From: Flavobacterium sp. AED
Lineage (GTDB): Bacteria; Bacteroidota; Bacteroidia; Flavobacteriales; Flavobacteriaceae
Direction of reading: 5' to 3'
Length of the DNA stretch: 64,000 bases
Assembly (NCBI RefSeq): GCF_000812945.1
Contig: NZ_JSYM01000002.1
Coordinates: forward strand, 310,001-374,000
The notes under the pieces were generated by a model. It was not told the origin of the DNA. It saw only the letters and a program-made list of their open reading frames with translations, and ran no database searches. Every line of letters begins with the position of its first letter. Position 1 is the first letter of the stretch. This document shows, piece by piece, positions 45,914-53,995 of the stretch. Position numbers and translations under genes: made by a program.

Positions 45914-46933
45914 ATGGCAAAAATAGCATTAAACTTTGAGGATGGAGTTACCCGATTTATAGATAGTTTACCCAATGAAACTGTAGCAGAAACTGCATAT
46001 CGTGTTGGGATAAACATTCCGTTAGATTGCGCTGATGGCGCTTGTGGTACTTGTAAATGTAAAATGAGATCAGGAAATTTCGATGCAGGAGACTATATCG
46101 AAGAAGCCTTATCAGATGAAGAAGCCGCGGCAGGTTTTGCGCTTGCTTGTCAAGTGAGGCCAAAAACTGACCTTGTGGTTGATATTTTGGCGAGTTCTGC
46201 TGCCTGTAAAGTTAAATCTACGGCTATCACTACTGAAATTAAGGAATTGAATCGCTTGTCTTCAGAAATCTATCAATTAAAATTGCGTGCTGCTGACGGG
46301 AGTTCTTTTCAATTTCTTCCGGGACAATATGTAAATATTGAGGTTCCGGGAACTTCACAAACCAGATCGTATTCGTTTAGTTCACAACCTGATGCTTCAG
46401 AAGGAGAGTTTTTAATCAAATTAGTGCCAGGAGGATTGATGAGTAGTTATCTGAAAGATTTGGCAACCGAGGGAACTGAACTAAATATTGTAACTCCTTT
46501 GGGAAGTTTTTATCTGAGAGATGTACAACGCGAATTAATTTTTATTGCAGGCGGTACTGGGATTGCTCCTTTTATGGCCATGCTAGAAAAACTAAAAGCA
46601 GAAAATAATACCACACCGATTCATTTGTTTTACGGAGCAACTACTGGTGAGAATGTAGTGGAATTGGAACGTTTGAAAGCGTTTAGTGAAATTATGCCAT
46701 TGAACATATTCACCTGTACGTCTGACGAACAAGCCGAAGGGCATGATAAAGGATTTGTTACCCAATGGATTAACAAAGGACTTCTTGGCGATAAAGCCTA
46801 TGATATTTATATCTGCGGACCAAATGCGATGGTGGAAGCGGTAAAAACGACGCTTGACAAAGAGGCGATTCAACATGTTAATTTTTACATGGAAAAATTT
46901 GTTCCAACGGGTCAGGAAAATGTACAATTATAA
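45914..46933 (+). CDS. benC: Benzoate dioxygenase electron-transfer (reductase) component
   Basis: This 339-residue one-component reductase has an N-terminal plant-type 2Fe-2S ferredoxin domain (residues 1-95; CADGACGTC and a later ACQ supply the four Cys). Next comes an FAD domain with RSYSFSS at about 153-159, then an NAD domain with IFIAGGTGIAPFMAML and a C-terminal YICGPNAMVEAVK...FYMEKF. This order (ferredoxin, flavin, NADH) is that of BenC/XylZ. It passes electrons from NADH to the Rieske centre of BenA. Confidence 0.94.
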   Translation: MAKIALNFEDGVTRFIDSLPNETVAETAYRVGINIPLDCADGACGTCKCKMRSGNFDAGDYIEEALSDEEAAAGFALACQVRPKTDLVVDILASSAACKVKSTAITTEIKELNRLSSEIYQLKLRAADGSSFQFLPGQYVNIEVPGTSQTRSYSFSSQPDASEGEFLIKLVPGGLMSSYLKDLATEGTELNIVTPLGSFYLRDVQRELIFIAGGTGIAPFMAMLEKLKAENNTTPIHLFYGATTGENVVELERLKAFSEIMPLNIFTCTSDEQAEGHDKGFVTQWINKGLLGDKAYDIYICGPNAMVEAVKTTLDKEAIQHVNFYMEKFVPTGQENVQL

Positions 46934-46949
46934 TTTTTAAACAGTAAAA

Positions 46950-47738
46950 ATGCTTCACCCCAATAGATTTTTAGGAAAAGTGGTCCTTGTTACTGGTGCC
47001 GCTCAAGGAATAGGAAAAACGGTTGCATTGCAGCTTTTAGCCGAAGGCGGTTCGGTTGTATTAATTGATCGTTCTCCAATAGTAAACGAAATAGCTTCAC
47101 AATTGAGTGAAGACCAAAAAAATAAAGCACTCGCAGTTATTGCCGATTTGGAACAGTTTTCAGGCTTTCAGTCGGTAGTAGAACAAGCTGTTGCAAAGTT
47201 TGGCAGAATAGACATTTTGATTAACAACGTGGGAGGAACCATCTGGATGAAACCTTTTGCAACCTATGAAGAAGATCAAATAGAAAAAGAAATCCGTCGT
47301 TCACTTTTTCCAACTTTATGGGGCTGTCGTGCAGTTCTTCCGGTGATGTTGGATCAAAAAGGAGGTGTAATCGTGAATGTTTCCTCGGTTGCAACCAGAG
47401 GAATTAATCGTGTTCCTTATGCTGCTGCAAAAGGGGGAGTAAATGCCCTTACAGCCGCCATGGCTTTCGAATATGCTGAAAAAAATATTCGGGTGAATGC
47501 GGTTGCACCAGGCGGAACCGAAGCTCCCGAACGTTTGATTCCCCGTAATGAAACTCCAGATTCGGAACAGGAAAAAAAATGGAGACAAGAAGTGGCAGAT
47601 CAAACCACCGAATCGAGTTTAATGAAACGCTACGGAACCATTGAAGAGCAAGCCTCGGCCATACTTTTTCTGGCATCCGATGAAGCTTCCTATATCACAG
47701 GAGTTACCATTCCGGTAGCCGGTGGCGATTTGGGTTAA
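46950..47738 (+). CDS. benD: 1,6-dihydroxycyclohexa-2,4-diene-1-carboxylate dehydrogenase
   Basis: This 262-residue short-chain dehydrogenase has NAD motif VTGAAQGIG near residues 14-22, NNVGG at about 91-95, a catalytic Ser in VNVSSVATRG and YAAAKGG with Tyr and Lys. The Asp after strand 2 (LIDRS) favours NAD+. It oxidises the benzoate cis-diol and decarboxylates it to catechol. The place directly after benC and the sequence LIPRNETPD...SLMKRYGTIEEQASA fit BenD/XylL. Confidence 0.93.
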   Translation: MLHPNRFLGKVVLVTGAAQGIGKTVALQLLAEGGSVVLIDRSPIVNEIASQLSEDQKNKALAVIADLEQFSGFQSVVEQAVAKFGRIDILINNVGGTIWMKPFATYEEDQIEKEIRRSLFPTLWGCRAVLPVMLDQKGGVIVNVSSVATRGINRVPYAAAKGGVNALTAAMAFEYAEKNIRVNAVAPGGTEAPERLIPRNETPDSEQEKKWRQEVADQTTESSLMKRYGTIEEQASAILFLASDEASYITGVTIPVAGGDLG

Positions 47739-47753
47739 TAAAAAAATGAAATA

Positions 47754-48533
47754 ATGTCAAAAATAAAAATGCAGCATACAACATTAAATTATGTGTTTGA
47801 TGATTTCAAGAAAGAACAAACATTGGTTTTTTCTAATTCATTAGGAACTGATTTGACGATGTGGGATAAACAAATAGAGTTGCTTGGACAGGAATTTAAT
47901 ATCCTGCGGTACGACACTCGTGGTCATGGAAAAAGCGAAGTTGCCGAAGGGGAATATTCCATTGAAATGTTAGGGAACGATGTATTGGATTTATTGGATT
48001 ATCTGAAAATCGAAAAAGTAAATTTCTGTGGATTATCTATTGGTGGATTGACCGGACAATGGCTGGGAATACATGCGCCGGAACGGTTGATTAAACTAAT
48101 ACTTTGTAATACTGCCGTAAAAATTGGAAACGCTGAAGGCTGGAATAGCCGTATTGAAACCGTTCAAAAGAATGGTTTGAACAGTATCGTTTCAGGAACG
48201 CAAGAACGCTGGTTTACTCCTGAATTTGTCAGAGAAAATAAAGTGAAGGTTGATTCGGTTTTAGCAAAGTTTGTACAAACCCCATTAGCAGGATATATTT
48301 CTTGTTGTGCTGCCGTTCGGGATGCTGATTTTACAGATGAAGTTTCCAAAATTTTAGCGCCAACCTTAATTATTTCCGGCACAGAGGATTTGGTGACAAC
48401 CATAAAAGACGGTGATTTTCTAATGGAAAAAATCCCAAATTCGATTTTGGCGGCCTTAAAAACGGCTCATATTTCAAATATTGAAAAGGCTGATGATTTT
48501 ACAAAACTACTTATTGAATTTATTAAAAATTAA
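47754..48533 (+). CDS. pcaD: 3-oxoadipate enol-lactonase
   Basis: This 259-residue alpha/beta hydrolase has nucleophile Ser95 in CGLSIGGL, an acid residue in ISGTEDLVT near 221-229, and His in KTAHISNIEKADDF near 243. It also has NSLGTDLTMWDKQ and YDTRGHGKSE, both diagnostic for PcaD/CatD. It hydrolyses beta-ketoadipate enol-lactone to beta-ketoadipate. It follows benD and precedes the CoA transferase by 3 bp. Confidence 0.94.
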   Translation: MSKIKMQHTTLNYVFDDFKKEQTLVFSNSLGTDLTMWDKQIELLGQEFNILRYDTRGHGKSEVAEGEYSIEMLGNDVLDLLDYLKIEKVNFCGLSIGGLTGQWLGIHAPERLIKLILCNTAVKIGNAEGWNSRIETVQKNGLNSIVSGTQERWFTPEFVRENKVKVDSVLAKFVQTPLAGYISCCAAVRDADFTDEVSKILAPTLIISGTEDLVTTIKDGDFLMEKIPNSILAALKTAHISNIEKADDFTKLLIEFIKN

Positions 48534-48536
48534 ACT

Positions 48537-49883
48537 ATGAAAACAGTTCCACAAATAACAACCGAACAAGCCGCAGCATTCGTAAAAGATGGTGATACCT
48601 TATTGCAAGGAGGTTTTGGGATGACGGGAAATCCAGTTCATTTAATGGATGCTTTATCGAAAACGGAAACTAAAAACATCACTTTTATTGGAAATAATGT
48701 TGGCGAAGCGGGAATTGGGGGCGGACGTTTGTTGCGAAACGGACAATTGAAAAAAATGATTGGTTCTTTTTTTACCAGTAATCCCGAAGCGGTGAAAGCT
48801 GCTCAAGATGGAATTGTAGCATATGAATTAGTACCACAAGGAACTTTGGCGGAAGCCTTAAGAGCCGGAGGGGCAGGAATAGGAGGTTTTTACACGCCAA
48901 CTGCCGCTGGAACGCCTATTGCAGAAGGAAAAGAGACTAAAATAATTGATGGTGTTGAACAGGTTTTTGTGAAAGGAATTCGTGGAAACGTAGCTTTTAT
49001 CAGAGCGTGGAAAGCGGATACGGCAGGAAATTTAATCTATCGTATGACAGAGCAAAATTTTAATCGCGCTATGGCAACAGCAGCTGATTTGGTTATTGCT
49101 GAAGTAGAAGAAATAGTACCGGAAGGCAGTTTAGATCCTAATTACATTCACACACCGGGATGTTACGTTGATTACTTAGTTCAAGCGACACTTACTCTGG
49201 AAGACTTAGGTTCATCGGCATCAGTTAGCAAAGGGAAAAAAGTGAGTGAAGACCGCATGAATATGGCCAAACGCGCGTTACAGGAATTAAAAAAAGGAGA
49301 TGTAGTCAATTTAGGAATCGGAATTCCAACCTTAGTTGCAGATTTAATTACACCCAAACACGGTGTTATTTTACACACTGAAAACGGAATGTTAGGCGTT
49401 GGTCCAGAACCTGTAGATGGAGGAGGAGCAATGAATTACCCGGTTAACGCTGGAAAAATTCCAGTTACGGCAGTACCGGGAAGCAGTTATTTTGACAGTG
49501 CAGATTCTTTTGCCATGATTCGTGGAAAACATGTTGATATTGCTGTAATGGGCGGTTTAGAAGTGGATGAACATGCAAATCTGGCGAATTGGGCTGTGCC
49601 GGGTCAACCTTTATTAGGAGTTGGCGGAGCAATGGATTTAGCTTCGGGTGCCAAAACGCTGATTATTACAATGAATCATAATAATAGAGACGGAAGTTCT
49701 AAAATTGTACCTACTTGCACATTGCCTTTAACAACTTTAGGGTCTGTTGATATGGTGATTACGGAATTGGCTGTTTTCAAATATATTGATGGCAAATTGA
49801 CTTTAATAGAATTAATGCCGGGAGCGACATTAGAAGAAGTTCGAGAAAAAACGGAAGCAAAATTCGTAGAACAATTATCATAA
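48537..49883 (+). CDS. pcaIJ: Fused 3-oxoadipate CoA-transferase (alpha and beta subunits in one chain)
   Basis: This 448-residue protein joins the two subunits that most bacteria encode as pcaI and pcaJ. The alpha half spans residues about 1-225, with [23 protein letters not shown] and [18 protein letters not shown] linker of about 10 residues follows ([10 protein letters not shown]). The beta half begins [19 protein letters not shown], with the catalytic Glu282 in [12 protein letters not shown], and ends [16 protein letters not shown]. It moves CoA from succinyl-CoA to beta-ketoadipate. The alpha-beta order is that of animal succinyl-CoA:3-ketoacid transferase, so that activity is an alternative, but the cluster points to beta-ketoadipate. 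Confidence 0.92.
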   Translation: MKTVPQITTEQAAAFVKDGDTLLQGGFGMTGNPVHLMDALSKTETKNITFIGNNVGEAGIGGGRLLRNGQLKKMIGSFFTSNPEAVKAAQDGIVAYELVPQGTLAEALRAGGAGIGGFYTPTAAGTPIAEGKETKIIDGVEQVFVKGIRGNVAFIRAWKADTAGNLIYRMTEQNFNRAMATAADLVIAEVEEIVPEGSLDPNYIHTPGCYVDYLVQATLTLEDLGSSASVSKGKKVSEDRMNMAKRALQELKKGDVVNLGIGIPTLVADLITPKHGVILHTENGMLGVGPEPVDGGGAMNYPVNAGKIPVTAVPGSSYFDSADSFAMIRGKHVDIAVMGGLEVDEHANLANWAVPGQPLLGVGGAMDLASGAKTLIITMNHNNRDGSSKIVPTCTLPLTTLGSVDMVITELAVFKYIDGKLTLIELMPGATLEEVREKTEAKFVEQLS

Positions 49884-49935
49884 AAAGACAGTTAGAATAG
49901 GATTATCTTAGTCTTTTAATTTTAATACTAATCGA

Positions 49936-50454
49936 ATGGTAAACAAATTAATACGATACAGTATCGGATCTGATTTAATTATTTATGGGTTCAAATGCAT
50001 CATTGGGTTTTTAATCGGCTATCAATTGTATCTGAGCTTTCCCGAATATGAACTGTATTGGACACTGCTTTCTATTATTTTGGTTATTTCGCCCGAAGCA
50101 AAAGATGCGCGTCGTTTGTCTATTGAACGGTTTAAATCAAATTTAATTGGTTCTGGAATAGGATTGCTTTGTTTTTTTATTCATGCGCCAAATGTTTATA
50201 TGTTAGTATCAGGTATTATACTTTCAATAGCCACTTGTTATTTGTTTAATCTGATGAATGTGGCGCGAACCGCAATTGTAGCACTCATCATTGTATTGAT
50301 TCATGAACAGACGCAAATGTCATGGATAGGAGCTGTGGAACGGTTTATATCAGTGACTACCGGATGTTTCATTGGATTATCTATTACCATTATCACATCG
50401 GCAGTAATTAATTATTGGAGAAAAAAAGCAAACCTTCCACAGGAAGAATTATAA
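49936..50454 (+). CDS. FUSC-like integral membrane protein, possible aromatic acid exporter
   Basis: This 172-residue protein has about five or six hydrophobic segments and the pattern SPEAKDARRLSIERFKSNLIGSGIGLL, which fits the N-terminal half of FUSC/aromatic acid exporter (ArAE) proteins. It lacks the large cytoplasmic domain of full-length AaeB. It lies in the operon between the CoA transferase and the thiolase, 52 bp and 16 bp from each. A role in releasing excess benzoate or pathway intermediates is likely from context but unproven. Confidence 0.65.
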   Translation: MVNKLIRYSIGSDLIIYGFKCIIGFLIGYQLYLSFPEYELYWTLLSIILVISPEAKDARRLSIERFKSNLIGSGIGLLCFFIHAPNVYMLVSGIILSIATCYLFNLMNVARTAIVALIIVLIHEQTQMSWIGAVERFISVTTGCFIGLSITIITSAVINYWRKKANLPQEEL

Positions 50455-50470
50455 TTTAAAAGGAATAAAA

Positions 50471-51679
50471 ATGAATACAGAAGCATATATAATTGATGGA
50501 ATCAGAACGCCAATAGGAAGCTTTGGAGGAACACTTTCTGCTGTTAGAGCAGATGATTTGGCGGCAATTGTCATTGCAGCATTAGTAAATAGAAATCCAA
50601 ATATTCCACCCGCTGCAATTGATGATGTCATCTTAGGGTGTCACAATCAAGCTGGAGAAGACAATCGCAACGTGGCTCGAATGGCGTCGTTGCTGGCGGG
50701 ATTGCCGGTTATAGTTCCCGGAGAAACGGTTAATAGATTGTGTGCATCAGGAATGTCTGCAATTATAGGAGCATCACGTGCAATTAAAGCTGGGGATGGC
50801 GATATTTTTATTGCCGGTGGAGTAGAGCATATGACTCACGGTCCATTGGTGATTTCGAAAGCATCAAAAGCATTTGGAACCGATTCTAAAATGGAAGATT
50901 CCAGTTTTGGATGGCGTTTTGTAAATCCAAAAATGAAGCAAATGTATGGCGTAGATCCTATGGGAATCACAGCTGAAAATTTAGTGGATTTGTACGATAT
51001 CAGTCGGGAAGACCAAGATTTTTTCGCTTATAATTCACAAATGAAAGCGGCAAAAGCACAAGAAAATGGAGTGTTGGCGCAAGAAATTATTCCCGTTAGC
51101 ATTCCACAGCGAAAAGGCGAACCAATTGTTTTTTCCGAAGATGAATTCGTCAGAGCCAGTACAACATTGGAAACTTTGGCCAAATTAAAACCGGCTTTCA
51201 AAGCAGATGGAACGGTTACTGCAGGAAATGCTTCGGGATTGAATGATGGTGCAGCGGCCACTTTTATTGCTTCTGCGAAGGCAGTAAAAAAGTACAATTT
51301 AAAACCGTTAGCCCGAATCGTGAGTTCAGCGGTTGTAGGTGTTGAACCTCGAATTATGGGAATTGGTCCTGTTACGGCAACGCAAAAAGCATTGGCGAAA
51401 GCCGGATTAACATTGAATGATATTGATATTATTGAATTGAACGAAGCCTTTGCAGCGCAAAGTTTGGCCTGTACCAGAGCTATGGGACTTCAAGACAATG
51501 ATTCCAGAGTTAATGTCAATGGAGGCGCAATTGCCTTGGGACATCCATTGGGAATGTCAGGAACCAGAATCGTTTACAGTGCTGCTTTATCGTTGCAACG
51601 TTTACAAAAACGATATGCTTTGGCGACCATGTGCATTGGTGTTGGACAAGGGTATGCGGTAATCATTGAACGGGTTTAA
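50471..51679 (+). CDS. pcaF: 3-oxoadipyl-CoA thiolase
   Basis: This 402-residue thiolase has nucleophile Cys91 (VNRLCASGMSAI), His358 (GGAIALGHPLG) and Cys388 (ATMCIGVGQG) all in place. It starts EAYIIDGIRTPIGSFGGTLS. The full length and PcaF-like motifs such as GCHNQAGEDNRNVARMA suit beta-ketoadipyl-CoA thiolase better than acetoacetyl-CoA thiolase. It yields acetyl-CoA and succinyl-CoA, the last step of the pathway. Confidence 0.93.
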   Translation: MNTEAYIIDGIRTPIGSFGGTLSAVRADDLAAIVIAALVNRNPNIPPAAIDDVILGCHNQAGEDNRNVARMASLLAGLPVIVPGETVNRLCASGMSAIIGASRAIKAGDGDIFIAGGVEHMTHGPLVISKASKAFGTDSKMEDSSFGWRFVNPKMKQMYGVDPMGITAENLVDLYDISREDQDFFAYNSQMKAAKAQENGVLAQEIIPVSIPQRKGEPIVFSEDEFVRASTTLETLAKLKPAFKADGTVTAGNASGLNDGAAATFIASAKAVKKYNLKPLARIVSSAVVGVEPRIMGIGPVTATQKALAKAGLTLNDIDIIELNEAFAAQSLACTRAMGLQDNDSRVNVNGGAIALGHPLGMSGTRIVYSAALSLQRLQKRYALATMCIGVGQGYAVIIERV

Positions 51680-51713
51680 ATTATAAAACGCTCGCAATCT
51701 AAATAATTTCCAG

Positions 51714-52253
51714 ATGAGCAAAAAAAAGGATATACTTGACGCTGCTCTCAAACTGTTCACAGAAAATGGGGAGCGAGCCACATCTACAAAATCGATAGCT
51801 TCTGAGGCGGAAACTTCAGAAGCATTGATTTTTAGACATTTTGGTACGAAAGAAAAATTATTGGAGGATATAATCAAGCATGGCTATCAAGAGGCAGCAA
51901 AAATAATTTCCAATTATTTGAATAGCGAAAACGGATTGCAATATATTTTAAAAATCGTTGAGGTTCCAAGAATTTTGGTAGATTCGCATCCCGATTTTTG
52001 GAAAATGCAACATAAAATCATTGCATTAAATTCTCTTTCTCAAAGATACCACGACATTTTTATGAAGCCTTGTTACGAAAAATTAACAGTAGCTTTTTCG
52101 AAATTGAAGTATGAAAATCCAACTTTAGAAGCTGAATTGCTACTGATTTATATCGATGGAATGTGGAAACATTTTGCTTCACAACAATTGGATTCCAAAA
52201 CCGAAACTGCTTTGACAAAACTACTACAACAGAAATATAAGAATCTCAATTAA
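51714..52253 (+). CDS. TetR-family regulator at the end of the benzoate cluster
   Basis: This 179-residue repressor has a TetR HTH at residues 1-50 (ILDAALKLFTENGERATST, ALIFRHFGTKEKLLEDI) and a helical ligand domain after it. It is transcribed with the pathway genes, 34 bp after pcaF, and is followed by a terminator. Its likely operator is the palindrome pair before catB. The inducer may be a pathway compound such as muconate or a CoA ester; this is not visible from sequence. Confidence 0.86.
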   Translation: MSKKKDILDAALKLFTENGERATSTKSIASEAETSEALIFRHFGTKEKLLEDIIKHGYQEAAKIISNYLNSENGLQYILKIVEVPRILVDSHPDFWKMQHKIIALNSLSQRYHDIFMKPCYEKLTVAFSKLKYENPTLEAELLLIYIDGMWKHFASQQLDSKTETALTKLLQQKYKNLN

Positions 52254-52361
52254 GTAATGGAAGTTTCCTAAATGAAATCTTGTACAAACACCTACTATGT
52301 CAAATATGTTTTATTCTAATTACTTGTAAATAAAGGGTAAATGACATCTGATTTATAAAAA

Positions 52362-52391
52362 AAAAAGGATGATTTGCTAATCATCCTTTTT
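52362..52391. terminator. Bidirectional terminator between benzoate cluster and RND system 3
   Basis: AAAAAGGATGA (52362-52372) pairs with TCATCCTTTTT (52381-52391) around an 8-nt loop. It lies 108 bp after the TetR stop on the plus strand and 54 bp after the efflux channel stop on the minus strand. Confidence 0.82.
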
Positions 52392-52444
52392 GTAGAGTTA
52401 CTGGGACTATAGTAGAACTCCATGACATTGGTTTTAAAATAATC

Positions 52445-53863
52445 TTATTTCCAACCACCACCTAATGCGCGATATAATTCGGTATTGGCTGATAATTGTT
52501 CTCTTTTAATGTTGGCTAGTTCCAACTCACTTTGTAACATATTAGCTTGCGCTGTAATTACTTCGAGATAATCTGCCATTCCGTTTTTAAACAACATATT
52601 CGAATTTTTTATCGCTTGTTGTAACGTTTTTACACGTTCTTTAATAAAAAAATGTTGTCTTTCCAGCTTTTCGATTTTTATCAAAGCATCTGATACTTCA
52701 CTAACGGCAACCAGAACCGATTGTCGGAAGTTTAATACTGCTTTTTCTCTTTCGGCTTTAGCAATATTGTATTGTGTTCTTATCTTTTTGCTGTTTAGCA
52801 ACGGTTGTGTTAATCCGCCAAGTGCAGTTCCAAATAACGAAGCAGGAATATTAAACCAGTTGCTTGTTGCAAAAGAATTTAAACCTCCGCTTGCCGTAAT
52901 TTTAAGGGAAGGATATAAGCTAGCTTTTGTAATTCCTACGTTTGCATTAGCTTTAAGCAAAGACAATTCTGCATTTTTTACATCAGGTCTTTGTCTTACT
53001 AATGAAGATGGAATTCCTGTTGTTATATTCTCTTTCAGCTGAATTGAATTTAGTGTAATTGTTCTTTCTTTTGAACTTGGAAACGAACCGGTCAATACAC
53101 TTAGCGCATTTTCTTGAATAGCAATATTTTGTTCCAATAACGGAATTAATTGTGCCGCAGTTAGTTTTTGTGCTTCCGATTGCTGAATGGCCAATGATGA
53201 AACCTGACCAGCATCGTATTTTAATTTGATGATATTGGTTGTACTATCATTTAGTTGCAGGTTCTTTTTTGCTATTTCTAATTGAGAGTCCAGCATCAAA
53301 AGATTGTAATATCCTTTGGAAACATTTGAAACAATAGTAGTTTGTAACGCTTTTTTTACCTCTTCTGATTGAAGATATCCTGCATAAGCACCTTTTTTCT
53401 GACTGCGAATTTTACCCCAGATATCTGCTTCCCACGAAAGCCCTATTCCAGCCGAATAATCTTCAATATGCTTTTCATTTAAAGCCTGATTTAAGTTAAT
53501 TCCGTTAAAACTATTTTCAGAAGGACGATTGGAACTTACATTCACAAAAAGATTTGCTTCTGGAATATTTCCCCATTTTGCCTGCGTTAATTGATAGTGT
53601 GCAATTTCAATATTTTTGCTTGCAATCTGCAAATCGTTATTTTTTGTAATAGCACTGTCTATCAGTTTTACGATGTCTTTCTCAGTAAAGAAATTTTTCC
53701 ATTCTATATTGGCAATACTTGTGGTATCGCCGGAAGCGGATGCACTCCTGAAATTATCAGGAAATGCATCTTTTGGAACTTCAATATCCTTCGAAACTTT
53801 ACAGGATAGGAATGTTGTGATAAAAATTACTATCGCAACAATTTTGGTTGTATGATTTTTCAT
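52445..53863 (-). CDS. NodT-family outer-membrane efflux lipoprotein (system 3)
   Basis: This 472-residue channel has lipobox FLSC (Cys21) and mature start KVSKDIEVPKDAF. Two OEP repeats follow, with LVRQRPDVKNAELSLLKANANVGITK and the end GGGWK. It has the same build as the system 2 channel. It is the last gene of its operon, after the pump. The 132-bp gap before it contains a decayed copy of its own 5' end (53879-53992). Confidence 0.92.
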   Translation of the reverse strand: MKNHTTKIVAIVIFITTFLSCKVSKDIEVPKDAFPDNFRSASASGDTTSIANIEWKNFFTEKDIVKLIDSAITKNNDLQIASKNIEIAHYQLTQAKWGNIPEANLFVNVSSNRPSENSFNGINLNQALNEKHIEDYSAGIGLSWEADIWGKIRSQKKGAYAGYLQSEEVKKALQTTIVSNVSKGYYNLLMLDSQLEIAKKNLQLNDSTTNIIKLKYDAGQVSSLAIQQSEAQKLTAAQLIPLLEQNIAIQENALSVLTGSFPSSKERTITLNSIQLKENITTGIPSSLVRQRPDVKNAELSLLKANANVGITKASLYPSLKITASGGLNSFATSNWFNIPASLFGTALGGLTQPLLNSKKIRTQYNIAKAEREKAVLNFRQSVLVAVSEVSDALIKIEKLERQHFFIKERVKTLQQAIKNSNMLFKNGMADYLEVITAQANMLQSELELANIKREQLSANTELYRALGGGWK

Positions 53864-53878
53864 TTTACTTTTTTGGCA

Positions 53879-53992
53879 TTAAATTTCTGAACAAGCATCT
53901 TTTCTAGTTTCAAGATCTTTCGAAACTCTATAGGATATGTATGCGATAATAACAAAAACCGTTATCAGAATTGTGGTTATATAATTTTCCAT
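53879..53992 (-). pseudogene. Decayed duplicate of the channel gene's 5' end, 37-codon frame
   Basis: The frame starts 3 bp after the pump stop: MENYITTILITVFVIIAYIS, then YRVSKDLETRKDACSEI and a stop. It aligns from end to end with the first 38 residues of the adjacent channel (MKNHTTKIVAIVIFITTFLS, then CKVSKDIEVPKDAFPDN). The DNA agrees best at GTTTCGAA-GAT-TTGAA and AAAAGATGC. The lipobox Cys has become Tyr, so the peptide would be a single-pass membrane peptide rather than a lipoprotein, if made at all. The start codon and frame remain open. Confidence 0.7.
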
Positions 53993-53995
53993 TTT

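Noticed and set aside
37289..52253. Recent horizontal transfer of the benzoate cluster from Proteobacteria
   Set aside because: The block is as AT-rich as its surroundings by eye and uses Bacteroidota-like promoter boxes. No flanking integrase or IS is seen, so recent transfer is not supported, though older transfer remains possible.
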